A stretch of 64,000 nt of DNA from Rhodococcus sp. KRD162 (GTDB lineage Bacteria > Actinomycetota > Actinomycetes > Mycobacteriales > Mycobacteriaceae), in assembly GCF_017168335.1 (NCBI RefSeq), contig NZ_JABFAU010000011.1, positions 297,163 through 361,162 of the forward strand, read 5' to 3'. The position numbers and the translations under genes were made by a program. Position 1 is the stretch's first letter. Each line of letters opens with the position of its first letter. The notes under the pieces are model-generated. The model was not told the DNA's origin. It did no database searches and was given only the letters and a program-made list of their open reading frames with translations. This document shows positions 27,592 to 36,399 of the stretch, in pieces.

Positions 27592-28977
27592 CTACACTTC
27601 GAGACCGAGCAGCGCGTTCTCGACCACCTCGGGCAGCCCGGGATGAATCCAGTACTGGCCACGGGCCATGTCCTGGGCCGATAGTCCGAAGCTCATCGCC
27701 TGGATGATCGGCTGAATCAATGTCGGAGCCTGGGCCCCGATGATGTGGGCACCGAGAATACGCCCGGTTCCCTTCTCGGCGATGATCTTGCAGAGGCCTT
27801 CGCTGTCCTCCATGGCCCAGCCGTAGGCGACATCGCCGTAGTTCTGCACCTTGACCGTGATGTCCAGCCCGGCGCCGCGGGCCTGCTGCTCGGTCATGCC
27901 CACCTCGGCGATCTGTGGATCGGTGAACACGGCCGCGGGAACGAAACGATGATCGTTGGCGCGCAACGCCGTGGTGTCGCCGTGCCACGCGTCCTGGAGC
28001 AGGTTGTACTGAACGACACGGGCTTCCTGGTTGGCCACATGCTTGAGCTGGTACGGAGACGAGACGTCACCGAGGGCGAACACTCCTTCGGCCGTAGTAC
28101 GACCGAACTCGTCGACGACGATGCGGCCCTCGGCGTCCAGTTCGATGCCGGCCGTGCCCAGGTCGAGACGGTCCCCGTTCGGTTCGCGGCCCACAGCAAC
28201 GAGAAATGCGTCGCCGAGTACCTTCGTGCCGTCCGTGAGCACCACACCCTGCAGTCCGTTCTCGGAGATCGCCGTCGACTCACCGGAATCGAGGTGGACG
28301 TCCCATTTCGCGGCGGCCAGCTCGGTGAACCGGTGCGAGATGTCGGCATCGAGCGCGCGCAGGAGCGCGCCCTTGCGCGCGATGATGCTGACCTTCGAGC
28401 CGAGGGCGGAGAACACGTGCGCGAATTCTGCTGCGATATAGCCGGATCCGAGAATTACCAGATGCTCGGGAAGCTCCGGCAGTCGCATCACGTCGTCGTT
28501 GGTGTGGTACGAGACGTCCGAATCGACGATGGACTGCGGCACCACCGGCCGGGACCCGGCCGCGATGACGATCTGGTCTGCGGTGATAACGGCGCCGGTG
28601 CCGGTATCGATGGTGCGGGGGCCGACGAACGTCGCATGGCCCTCGAAGAGCGTGACGTTGGGGCTGCCTTCGGCCCGGTAGCTCTTTCCGCTCTCGGAGA
28701 TGGGGTCGATACGACCGAAGACGCGGTCGACGATGTCGGGCCAGCGCACCGCATCGACGTGGGCATCGACGCCGTACTTCGCCGAGTCACGCACGGTACG
28801 GGCGACTTCGGCGGCGTAGACGAACATCTTGGTGGGGATGCAGCCGACGTTGAGGCAGGTGCCGCCGAACGTCGAATTCTCCTCGAGCAGAGCGATCTTC
28901 TTGTCGTCGAATCGCGAATCGGCGATGGAGTTTCCTGATCCGGAGCCGATGATCGCGATGTCGAAGTGCTCTGTCAT
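27592..28977 (-). CDS. mtr: mycothione reductase
   Basis: 461 residues. Reduces mycothiol disulfide with NADPH and FAD, keeping the cytoplasm reduced in actinobacteria. FAD motif IIGSGSGNS (9-17), redox-active C41 and C46 in [13 protein letters not shown], a second Rossmann motif [14 protein letters not shown] (about 175-188), and the catalytic pair H445 and E450 in [10 protein letters not shown]. The GSGSGN variant of the first motif is characteristic of mycothione rather than glutathione reductases. Overlaps the upstream hydrolase gene by four bases, the Rv2854-Rv2855 pairing. Confidence 0.94.
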   Translation of the reverse strand: MTEHFDIAIIGSGSGNSIADSRFDDKKIALLEENSTFGGTCLNVGCIPTKMFVYAAEVARTVRDSAKYGVDAHVDAVRWPDIVDRVFGRIDPISESGKSYRAEGSPNVTLFEGHATFVGPRTIDTGTGAVITADQIVIAAGSRPVVPQSIVDSDVSYHTNDDVMRLPELPEHLVILGSGYIAAEFAHVFSALGSKVSIIARKGALLRALDADISHRFTELAAAKWDVHLDSGESTAISENGLQGVVLTDGTKVLGDAFLVAVGREPNGDRLDLGTAGIELDAEGRIVVDEFGRTTAEGVFALGDVSSPYQLKHVANQEARVVQYNLLQDAWHGDTTALRANDHRFVPAAVFTDPQIAEVGMTEQQARGAGLDITVKVQNYGDVAYGWAMEDSEGLCKIIAEKGTGRILGAHIIGAQAPTLIQPIIQAMSFGLSAQDMARGQYWIHPGLPEVVENALLGLEV

Positions 28978-30014
28978 GAAATGTGTCCGCTCTCACTGTG
29001 GTCTTTGCCCGACGCGTGGCCGGAGTTCTCGCTTCGGTGCAACCATTCGATCCACTCGTCCATTTCCTCGAAGGCCCGTGCGCGAGGCCCTTCGGTGGAC
29101 AGAAACACATCGTGCCGTGCTCCCTCGATCGGAACGATCGTGGTGCGATCGCCGAGGCAGCCGGCCCAGCGTGCGATCTGCCGAACGTCCAGAACGGCGT
29201 CCGCAGCGTCGACGGCCGAGCTGTAGCGGCGGGAGAAGTGCGTTACTTTCGAGCGGAGAATCAACGAGGGAATACCGATGTCGAGGCCTCGGTGCAGTTC
29301 GGCGTGCCCGCGACGAACAGCGCGAATCCAGCCGAAGGTGATCGGGAAGCCGGACAGCGGCTTCCAATCGAGGTTGTACTCCCACTCACCCTTCTCCGAC
29401 GCGGCGAGCGAGAGACCGTAGGTGTCGAGGCCGGTGCCGGGGACCTTCGTCTTGGACCGAAGACGCCCGATCACGTCGATCGCCGCGGTACCTACGCTGC
29501 GAACGGCGGGTGGTCCCTGCAGGTCGAACCACGGGCTGTTGAGCACCACCCCGCTCAGGCCGAGGCCGGCGGTACCGCCTGTCCGGCGGTTGAGGCGGGC
29601 GAGCCACAGCGGCAGAACGAGGCCGCCCGTGGAGTGGGCCATCAGCAGTACCGGGGCCTGTGGGCGCTCGGTGCGCACCAGCCGCAGAGCCTCGTCGAGT
29701 TCGGCGTCGTACATTGCCAGATCTGTCACGAAGTGAGCGGTCTGGCCTTCGCGGCGTGAGCGGCCGCACTTGCGTAGGTCCAGCGCGTAGAAGGCATATC
29801 CCATCGCCGCGAAGTGCTCGGCGATGTGTCGCTGGAAAAAGTAGTCGGTGAACCCGTGGACGTAGACGACCGCGCGCTCGACGTTGGCTGCTCCGGGCGG
29901 TTGATACCGAACGAGAGTGGCCTCGACCTGCCCTTCTCCATCCGGATCGTCTCCGAGTGCAATGGTCGTCTGTTCGTAGCCGTCGCCGAGGACATCGGGC
30001 ACCCAGGTAGTCAC
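28974..30014 (-). CDS. alpha/beta hydrolase (S33/monoacylglycerol-lipase-like)
   Basis: 346 residues. An oxyanion-hole loop VYVHGFTD (51-58), the nucleophile S128 in MAHSTGGL, an aspartate-bearing segment near [14 protein letters not shown] and a histidine in [11 protein letters not shown] indicate a complete serine-hydrolase triad. No signal peptide, so cytoplasmic. It sits directly upstream of and overlaps mtr, as in mycobacteria. Substrate unknown; lipid ester or peptide-like hydrolysis is possible. Confidence 0.85.
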   Translation of the reverse strand: MTTWVPDVLGDGYEQTTIALGDDPDGEGQVEATLVRYQPPGAANVERAVVYVHGFTDYFFQRHIAEHFAAMGYAFYALDLRKCGRSRREGQTAHFVTDLAMYDAELDEALRLVRTERPQAPVLLMAHSTGGLVLPLWLARLNRRTGGTAGLGLSGVVLNSPWFDLQGPPAVRSVGTAAIDVIGRLRSKTKVPGTGLDTYGLSLAASEKGEWEYNLDWKPLSGFPITFGWIRAVRRGHAELHRGLDIGIPSLILRSKVTHFSRRYSSAVDAADAVLDVRQIARWAGCLGDRTTIVPIEGARHDVFLSTEGPRARAFEEMDEWIEWLHRSENSGHASGKDHSESGHIS

Positions 30015-30072
30015 AGATCACAACTGTAGTGGGCGCCGTTCGCTGCGTCCGAGGAGCACAATCGATCTCGGG

Positions 30073-30109
30073 TTGACGTGGTGTCCGACGGGGTAGGCCC
30101 AGCTAGTAA
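30073..30109 (+). promoter_or_regulatory. candidate mqo promoter
   Basis: TTGACG at 30073-30078 is a good -35. Downstream are TAGGCC (30094-30099, 15-base spacing) and TAGTAA (30104-30109, too far). Neither gives an ideal promoter, but this is the only -35-like site before mqo. Confidence 0.3.
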
Positions 30110-30191
30110 CCTGTCCGCATCGGGTCAGTAGCCCTCTACACAGCTGAGTTCTCCGATCGAGACCTCCACAGACAAGGAAGTCGATTCTCCA

Positions 30192-31712
30192 GTGTCAAAC
30201 GAAGAGCAGGGTAAGCGGATCAAGACCGACGTCGTTCTGGTCGGTGCCGGAATCATGAGCGCCACCCTCGGTGCGCTGCTCCGTCAGCTCGAACCGAACT
30301 GGTCGATCGACGTCTACGAGCGCCTCGATGCTGCTGCAGCCGAGAGCAGCGACGCGTGGAACAACGCGGGCACCGGCCACTCGGCGCTGTGTGAACTGAA
30401 CTACACGCCGCAGAACAAGGACGGCAGCGTCGACATCACCAAGGCGCTCAAGGTCAACGAGCAGTTCCAGGTCTCGCGGCAATTCTGGGCGCACGGCATC
30501 GAAGAAGGTGTGCTCTCCGATGCCAAGAACTTCATCAACCCCATTCCGCATGTGAGCTTCGTGCACGGGGCGGACAACGCCGAGTACCTGCGCGCGCGCT
30601 ACGAGGCGCTCGTGGGCAACCCCCTGTTCGCGGGGATGGAGTACATCGACTCGAAGGACGAATTCTCGAAGCGGTTGCCGTTGATGGCTCGCGGTCGTGA
30701 CTTCTCCGATCCGGTGGCGTTGAACTGGAGCCAGGACGGCACCGACGTCGATTTCGGAGCGCTCACCAGGCAGCTGCTCAATTACCTGTCCTCGGCGGGC
30801 AGCACCGTGCATTTCGGGCACGATGTGCGCAATATCTCCAAGCAGTCCGACGGCACCTGGGATGTCAAGGTCGTCAACCAGCGGACCGGCGCGAAGAAGA
30901 CCGTCAACGCCAAGTTCGTGTTCGTCGGGGCGGGCGGTGGGGCACTGCACCTGTTGCAGAAGTCCGGTATCGCGGAGATCAAGGGATTCGGTGGCTTCCC
31001 GGTCAGCGGCGAGTGGCTGCGCTGCACCAACCCCGAGCTGATCGCTCAACATTCGGCAAAGGTATACGGCAAGGCCTCGGTCGGCGCTCCGCCGATGTCG
31101 GTGCCGCACTTGGACACTCGTGTCATCAACGGCCGTCAGGGCCTGTTGTTCGGCCCCTACGCCGGCTGGTCGCCCAAGTTCCTCAAGCAGGGCAAGGTCA
31201 CCGACCTGCCCGGTTCGGTCAAGCCCGGCAACCTGATGTCGATGCTCGGTGTCGGTGTGACCGAGCTCGGACTCGTCAAGTACCTGGTCAGCGAGCTGGC
31301 GCAGTCGCAGGCAGATCGAGTGGAGACGCTTCGGGAGTTCGCACCCACAGTGGTAGCGAAGGATTGGGAACTCGTCACCGCCGGCCAGCGCGTTCAGGTC
31401 ATCCGCAAGAAGGGGCGCGGCGGCGTGCTCGAGTTCGGCACCGCAGTGGTCAATGCTGCGGACGGCACCATCGCCGGCCTGCTCGGTGCATCGCCCGGTG
31501 CTTCCACCGCCGTCCCGGCTATGCTGGACGTGCTGCAACGCTGCTTCGGTGACAAGTACGACTCCTGGCAGCCCAAGCTCAAGGAAATGGTCCCGTCGTT
31601 GGGAGTCGAGCTGGCCCAGAACAGGTCGCTGTTCGACGAGGTCTGGAGCTGGACGTCGAAAACTCTGCAGCTCGAAAACACGCGTGAGGTCGCACAGCCC
31701 ACGGGTGTGTGA
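30192..31712 (+). CDS. mqo: malate:quinone oxidoreductase
   Basis: 506 residues from GTG 30192 with AAGGAAG 12 bases upstream. A peripheral membrane FAD enzyme oxidising malate to oxaloacetate with electron transfer to the quinone pool. [18 protein letters not shown] (about 14-31) is the FAD loop; [17 protein letters not shown] and [12 protein letters not shown] are diagnostic of Mqo, as is the C-terminal [17 protein letters not shown]. Length is usual. It partly replaces NAD-malate dehydrogenase in actinobacteria. Followed with overlap by the ElaA-type gene. Confidence 0.96.
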   Translation: MSNEEQGKRIKTDVVLVGAGIMSATLGALLRQLEPNWSIDVYERLDAAAAESSDAWNNAGTGHSALCELNYTPQNKDGSVDITKALKVNEQFQVSRQFWAHGIEEGVLSDAKNFINPIPHVSFVHGADNAEYLRARYEALVGNPLFAGMEYIDSKDEFSKRLPLMARGRDFSDPVALNWSQDGTDVDFGALTRQLLNYLSSAGSTVHFGHDVRNISKQSDGTWDVKVVNQRTGAKKTVNAKFVFVGAGGGALHLLQKSGIAEIKGFGGFPVSGEWLRCTNPELIAQHSAKVYGKASVGAPPMSVPHLDTRVINGRQGLLFGPYAGWSPKFLKQGKVTDLPGSVKPGNLMSMLGVGVTELGLVKYLVSELAQSQADRVETLREFAPTVVAKDWELVTAGQRVQVIRKKGRGGVLEFGTAVVNAADGTIAGLLGASPGASTAVPAMLDVLQRCFGDKYDSWQPKLKEMVPSLGVELAQNRSLFDEVWSWTSKTLQLENTREVAQPTGV

Positions 31713-31723
31713 TAGCAAAAGGT

Positions 31724-32200
31724 ATGAATACGCAAGCAGCAGCTCTCAAACGATCATGGGCACTAGACCTGTCCAACAACACGTTGTACGACCTGTTGAA
31801 GCTGCGCGTCGAGGTGTTCGTGGTGGAGCAGGCGTGCGCATACCCGGAATTGGACGGGCGTGACCTGCTCGCCGATACGCGGCACTTCTGGCTCGAACGT
31901 GACGGTGAAGTGGTGTGCACCCTTCGTCTGCTCGAAGAGCACGACGACGGGGAGAAGGCCTTCCGGATCGGTCGACTCTGCACCCAGCGCTCGGCCAGAG
32001 GGCAGGGCCACACCACGAGGATCCTGCGGGCAGCGCTCGCCGAGGTCGGCTCGGCACCGTGCCGGATCAACGCGCAGAGTTACCTCGTCGACATGTACGC
32101 CAAGCACGGATTCCTGCCCGACGGCGAGGAAGTTCTCGAGGACGGAATTCCGCACACTCCGATGCGTCGGGGCGGCGGCACAGCCTGGAGCGAGGCGTAA
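31724..32200 (+). CDS. ElaA-type GNAT acetyltransferase
   Basis: 158 residues from ATG 31724, chosen to match the Rv2851c start; a GTG at 31709 overlapping the mqo stop is the alternative. ElaA proteins are small GNATs: LYDLLKLRVEVFVVEQ (about 20-35), RIGRLCTQRSARGQGH (the acetyl-CoA loop) and MYAKHGFLPDGEEVLEDGIPH in two pieces near the end are characteristic. Substrate not known. Two bases short of coupling with mqo. Ends at a strong terminator before the riboswitch. Confidence 0.87.
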   Translation: MNTQAAALKRSWALDLSNNTLYDLLKLRVEVFVVEQACAYPELDGRDLLADTRHFWLERDGEVVCTLRLLEEHDDGEKAFRIGRLCTQRSARGQGHTTRILRAALAEVGSAPCRINAQSYLVDMYAKHGFLPDGEEVLEDGIPHTPMRRGGGTAWSEA

Positions 32201-32223
32201 CAACCGCCGCAACACCCGATCTG

Positions 32224-32260
32224 CGAATGCCACACACGGTCACACCGTGTGTGGCATTCG
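32224..32260. terminator. 17-bp perfect terminator hairpin
   Basis: CGAATGCCACACACGGT (32224-32240) is exactly complementary to ACCGTGTGTGGCATTCG (32244-32260) with a three-base CAC loop. It lies 24 bases after the ElaA stop and just before the riboswitch promoter, so it isolates the two units. No T-run follows, as in many actinobacterial terminators. Confidence 0.75.
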
Positions 32261-32272
32261 TGTGTTCGGCTG

Positions 32273-32278
32273 TAGTGT
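32273..32278 (+). promoter_or_regulatory. -10-like box before the cobalamin riboswitch
   Basis: TAGTGT lies immediately downstream of the terminator and gives a start near 32285, just ahead of the aptamer. The surrounding TAGTGTTCGA is identical to the box before pyrH. Confidence 0.4.
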
Positions 32279-32284
32279 TCGATT

Positions 32285-32433
32285 CCGAAGTCGGTCGCGG
32301 AGAAGTCCTGTGTGAATCAGGCGCGGTCCCGCCACTGTGTTCAGGAAGGTCTTCGTTCAGCGAATACTCCTGTCAGCCAGATCGCCGCCCGGCTTCGCGA
32401 TTTTCACCGAACGCCCGGCGCGGAACTCCGGGC
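32285..32433 (+). ncRNA. cobalamin riboswitch
   Basis: The conserved elements of the AdoCbl aptamer occur in order: a TCCTGTGTGAATCAGG pairing segment (32306-32321), then CGCGGTCCC and the GCCACTG B12-box core (32331-32337), and the CAGCCAGATCGCCGCCC end segment (about 32374-32390). Downstream, GCCCGG (32413-32418) pairs with CCGGGC (32428-32433) four bases before the AAGGGA ribosome site of the cobaltochelatase gene, a likely expression platform that hides the site when AdoCbl binds. The exact 5' and 3' aptamer limits are approximate. Confidence 0.85.
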
Positions 32434-32449
32434 ACGAAGGGACGAAGCT

Positions 32450-34369
32450 GTGCAGGGAAATGGGAGTGGTCCCGAACCGGGATATCCGTTCAGTGCGATT
32501 GTCGGTCAGGACCAACTGCGCTTGTCGTTGATTCTGTGTGCCGTGCATCCAGGGATCGGCGGTGTGCTGGTTCGAGGTGAGAAGGGCACCGCGAAATCGA
32601 CAGTGGTACGCGCTCTCGCGACGTTGCTGCCTGCGGTGCAGGACGCGGAGGGATCGCGTCCGGCGAAATTGGTCGAGCTTCCGGTCGGGGCCACCGAGGA
32701 TCGGGTGGTCGGCTCCATCGACCTCGAGAAGGTGCTGCGCGACGGCGAACGCGCATTCCAGCCCGGCCTGCTCGCGGCGGCGCACCGCGGAGTTCTCTAC
32801 GTCGACGAAGTGAACTTGTTGCACGATCACCTCGTCGACGTGCTGCTCGACGCGGCCGCGATGGGCCGGGTGCACGTCGAACGCGATGGTGTATCGCATT
32901 CTCACCCAGCGCAATTCGTGCTCGTGGGAACGATGAATCCCGAGGAGGGCGAGCTTCGCCCGCAGCTGCTCGACCGGTTCGGTCTGGCGGTGGAGGTGAC
33001 GGCCTCGCGTGAGGTGGAGGTCCGCATGAACGTCGTGCGCCGCCGCATGGACTACGAGCGCGACCCGTACGCGTTCGCCACTGCATTCCGCGACGAGGAT
33101 GCCGCCGTGGCCGAGCAGATTCTGGCCGCCCGAAAGATCCTCGACGATGTGGTCCTGAGCGACAAGGAACTTCGGCGTATCGCCGCCCTCTGTGCGTTCT
33201 TCGACGTCGACGGGATGCGCGCCGATCTGGTGCTCGCGCGCACCGCGTCCGCCCACGCCGCGTGGCGCGGTGCAGGGGAGGTGGCAGAAGAGGACGTGCG
33301 AGTTGCCGCCGAGTTGGCGCTGCCGCATCGGCGTCGACGCGACCCGTTCGACGAGCCCGGCATCGACGACAAGCAACTGGACGAGGCGATGCGAGACGCC
33401 GCCGAACAGGCCGATCAGCAACCCGACCCCGAGCCGGACCCGGACGGCGGCGGGGGTGCCCCCTTGCCGGACCGTGCCGAGGACACCGAATCCTCGGAAC
33501 CTTCCCGGCCTCACGAGGACCGATCCGCTCAGCCGCGCCCCTCCGGAACCAGCGGTGACAAGCAGGCAGGAACTCCAGGAGCGCAGTTCCGGGCCCGTCT
33601 GATCGAGCTCCCCGGAGTGGGTGAGGGTGCCCCGGGCCGACGATCGCGGTCGCGCTCCACGCACGGACGGTCGGTGCGGCCCACCGCCGAACGAAACAGG
33701 AGCCTGCATCTGATCGGCACCCTGTTCGCTGCGGCCGAGCACCAAGTCCTTCGAGGACGTACGTCGGGCAGATTGCGGCTAGAGCCATCGGATCTGCGGG
33801 GGGCCATCAAGGAAGGCCGCGAGGGGAACCTGATCGTCTTCGTCGTCGACGCCTCGGGATCGATGGCTGCGCGAGACCGGCTCTCGGCCGTGACCGGCGC
33901 TGTTCTGTCGCTGCTCCGCGATGCGTATCAGCGACGCGACAAGGTGGCAGTGATCACCGTCCGCGGCACGGCCGCCGAGACGGTGCTGCCGCCGACGTCT
34001 TCGGTGGACGTGGCCGTGACGCGACTGCGCACCATGAAGACCGGTGGAAAATCACCGCTGGCACAGGGCTTTGTGAAAGCCCGCGAACTGGTTCTGCGAG
34101 AACGGGTTCGAGACCCGCTCCGTCGAGCGCTCGTGGTTGCCCTGACCGATGGCCGTGCCACCGGTGGCGTTGATCCCGTCGGTCGGGCTCGGATCGCCGC
34201 CGGCCGTATCGCCTCGGACAAGATCGCCTCGGTCGTGGTCGACTGCGAATCGGGAATGGTCCGACTCGGATTGGCCGCAGAGTTCGCCGCGGCTCTCGGC
34301 GGCGGCTACGTCGCGCTGTCCGACCTGTCTGCCGAGCAGGTCACCGCCGTCGTCCGCGCAGCGGCGTAG
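32450..34369 (+). CDS. fused cobalto-/magnesium-chelatase subunit (ChlI-ChlD type)
   Basis: 639 residues from GTG 32450, with AAGGGA upstream; an in-frame ATG at 32312 lies inside the riboswitch and is rejected. An AAA+ domain has Walker [10 protein letters not shown] (43-51), Walker [11 protein letters not shown] (about 116-125) and [19 protein letters not shown]; a proline/acid-rich linker (about 320-400) follows; then a VWA domain with the MIDAS motif D467-A-S469-G-S471. This I-D fusion is the Rv2850c type and probably inserts cobalt into the corrin with CobN. CobN is not in the window. First gene of the riboswitch-controlled cobalamin operon. Confidence 0.92.
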   Translation: MQGNGSGPEPGYPFSAIVGQDQLRLSLILCAVHPGIGGVLVRGEKGTAKSTVVRALATLLPAVQDAEGSRPAKLVELPVGATEDRVVGSIDLEKVLRDGERAFQPGLLAAAHRGVLYVDEVNLLHDHLVDVLLDAAAMGRVHVERDGVSHSHPAQFVLVGTMNPEEGELRPQLLDRFGLAVEVTASREVEVRMNVVRRRMDYERDPYAFATAFRDEDAAVAEQILAARKILDDVVLSDKELRRIAALCAFFDVDGMRADLVLARTASAHAAWRGAGEVAEEDVRVAAELALPHRRRRDPFDEPGIDDKQLDEAMRDAAEQADQQPDPEPDPDGGGGAPLPDRAEDTESSEPSRPHEDRSAQPRPSGTSGDKQAGTPGAQFRARLIELPGVGEGAPGRRSRSRSTHGRSVRPTAERNRSLHLIGTLFAAAEHQVLRGRTSGRLRLEPSDLRGAIKEGREGNLIVFVVDASGSMAARDRLSAVTGAVLSLLRDAYQRRDKVAVITVRGTAAETVLPPTSSVDVAVTRLRTMKTGGKSPLAQGFVKARELVLRERVRDPLRRALVVALTDGRATGGVDPVGRARIAAGRIASDKIASVVVDCESGMVRLGLAAEFAAALGGGYVALSDLSAEQVTAVVRAAA

Positions 34370-34378
34370 GGGCCAGCA

Positions 34379-34999
34379 ATGCCTCAGGGTGTACCGGCTC
34401 CGGGAACCGTTCCGCAGGACGGTCTCACGACCCGACAGCGACGCAACCAACCCGTTCTCGCCGTCCATACCGGCCCGGGTAAAGGAAAATCGACCGCAGC
34501 GTTCGGGATGGCGTTGCGGGCCTGGAATCAGGGCTTCGACGTCGGGGTGTTCCAGTTCGTCAAGAGTGCGAAGTGGAAGGTCGGCGAGGAAGCGGCGTTT
34601 CGGGCTCTCGGGGAACTTCACCGGAGCTCGGGTGTCGGCGGAGCGGTCGAGTGGCACAAGATGGGCGAGGGGTGGTCGTGGTCCCGCAAGAAAGGGAGCG
34701 AGGTCGATCACGCCGCGGCGGCGGCCGAGGGCTGGCGCGAGATCGTCCGTCGGATCGAACAGCAGACACACCGGTTCTACGTACTGGACGAATTCACCTA
34801 CCCGCTCGAGTGGGGCTGGGTCGATGTCGCAGAGGTGGTCGAGGTTCTGCGCAATCGTCAGGGTGATCAACACGTCGTCGTCACCGGACGTTATGCGCCC
34901 CGCGAGCTGATCGAGGCCGCGGACCTGGTGACCGAGATGACGAAGATCAAGCACCCGATGGATGCCGGCCGAAAGGGACAGCGAGGCATCGAATGGTGA
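34379..34999 (+). CDS. cobO: cob(I)yrinic acid a,c-diamide adenosyltransferase
   Basis: 206 residues. Attaches adenosine to the corrin cobalt. P-loop GPGKGKST (32-39); VFQFVKSAKWK (about 57-67), the EWHKMGEGWSW loop, VLDEFTYPLEWGW (about 138-150, Walker B-like) and VVVTGRYAPRELIEAADLVTEM (in two pieces) are CobO hallmarks. It begins nine bases after the chelatase and overlaps cobB by seven bases. Confidence 0.96.
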   Translation: MPQGVPAPGTVPQDGLTTRQRRNQPVLAVHTGPGKGKSTAAFGMALRAWNQGFDVGVFQFVKSAKWKVGEEAAFRALGELHRSSGVGGAVEWHKMGEGWSWSRKKGSEVDHAAAAAEGWREIVRRIEQQTHRFYVLDEFTYPLEWGWVDVAEVVEVLRNRQGDQHVVVTGRYAPRELIEAADLVTEMTKIKHPMDAGRKGQRGIEW

Positions 35000-36387
35000 G
35001 CCCGACGTGTCCGGCCGTGGTGATCGCGGCTCCCGCGTCGGGTAGCGGTAAGACGACCGTGGCCACCGGTTTGATGGGAGCGCTGCGGGCCGCAGGCCGA
35101 AAGGTTGCACCGTTCAAGGTGGGCCCGGACTACATCGACCCCGGCTATCACGGCCTCGCAGCCGGGCTGCCAGGCCGCAATCTCGATGCGGTGATGGTCG
35201 GTGCCGATCGCATCGGCCCACTGTTTCGGCACGGCAGCCGGGGTTGCGATATCGCCGTCGTCGAGGGCGTCATGGGACTGTTCGACGGCAAGATCGACAT
35301 GACCGGCCCAGGGGAGGCATCCGCAGAAGGATCGACCGCACGGGTGGCCGCCATGCTCGGCGCTCCGGTGGTTCTCGTCGTCGATGCGCGCGGCCACAGC
35401 CAGTCTCTCGCGGCTGTGCTGCACGGGTTTTCGACCTTCGATTCCAGCGTCCGCATCGGCGGTGTGATCCTCAACCGGGTCGGCAGCACGCGTCACGAGG
35501 ATGTGCTGCGTCAAGCGTGCGAGCGGGTGGGTGTGCCGGTGCTCGGCGCGTTGCCGAGAATGAGCGAACTGGTGGTGCCGTCCCGGCATCTGGGGTTGAT
35601 CACCGCCATCGAACACGGGGGAGCGGCCACCGATGCCGTCGAAGCGATGAGCGCACTCGTTTCGCAGTTCGTCGACCTGGAGGCAGTGAGCGCCCTGGCC
35701 AGGTCGTCGGTGACATCGGCCCAGTGGAATCCCGAGGACGAGGTCGAAAGATCCGAGGGCGCACCGGTCGTGGCAGTGGCGGGTGGCCCCGCGTTCACCT
35801 TCGGCTACACCGAGCACGTCGAACTGCTACGGGCCGCCGGGGCCGACGTCGCCGTCTTCGACCCGTTGCGTGACGGATTGCCCACCGGCACGGCAGCAGT
35901 AGTGCTGCCCGGCGGATTCCCCGAGGAACACGCCGGAGCGCTGGCCGAGAATCGAGTGTTGCTGTCCGACATAGGATCTGCCGCGGCCCGCGGATTACCG
36001 GTCCATGCCGAATGCGCTGGGTTGCTCTACCTGGCCAGGCGATTGGACGGTCACGCCATGGCCGGTGTCATCGATGTCGACGCGCGATTCGGAAACACCC
36101 TCACCCTGGGGTACCGCGATGCCGTGGCCCTCGAATCCTCGACCCTGTTCGATGCAGGAACTCGCGTCACCGGCCACGAGTTCCATCGGACCGCGCTCGT
36201 CGACGTTCGCGAGGGGGCCTCGGCAGCCTGGGGTTGGCACACACAACGCCCGGACGGCAGAACCGCAGTGCGCGAAGGCTTCGTCCGCGGCGGAGTGCAC
36301 GCGTCGTACCTGCACACCCACGCCGCAGGCCATCCTCACGCCATCAGTCGATTCGTCTGCGCCGCAGTCGACTACGCGCGGGCGTAG
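34993..36387 (+). CDS. cobB: cobyrinate a,c-diamide synthase
   Basis: 464 residues from ATG 34993. Amidates the a and c carboxylates of hydrogenobyrinic or cobyrinic acid. N-terminal ATPase with ASGSGKTTV (P-loop, about 14-22) and APFKVGPDYIDPGYH (about 37-51), plus VVEGVMGLFDG; C-terminal amidotransferase with the cysteine in HAECAGLLYLARR and the histidine-bearing GGVHASYLHTHAAGHP. Overlaps cobO by seven bases and is followed after 12 by the CobE-PhoD reading frame. Confidence 0.95.
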   Translation: MVSPTCPAVVIAAPASGSGKTTVATGLMGALRAAGRKVAPFKVGPDYIDPGYHGLAAGLPGRNLDAVMVGADRIGPLFRHGSRGCDIAVVEGVMGLFDGKIDMTGPGEASAEGSTARVAAMLGAPVVLVVDARGHSQSLAAVLHGFSTFDSSVRIGGVILNRVGSTRHEDVLRQACERVGVPVLGALPRMSELVVPSRHLGLITAIEHGGAATDAVEAMSALVSQFVDLEAVSALARSSVTSAQWNPEDEVERSEGAPVVAVAGGPAFTFGYTEHVELLRAAGADVAVFDPLRDGLPTGTAAVVLPGGFPEEHAGALAENRVLLSDIGSAAARGLPVHAECAGLLYLARRLDGHAMAGVIDVDARFGNTLTLGYRDAVALESSTLFDAGTRVTGHEFHRTALVDVREGASAAWGWHTQRPDGRTAVREGFVRGGVHASYLHTHAAGHPHAISRFVCAAVDYARA

Positions 36388-36399
36388 AGCCGGTCGACC

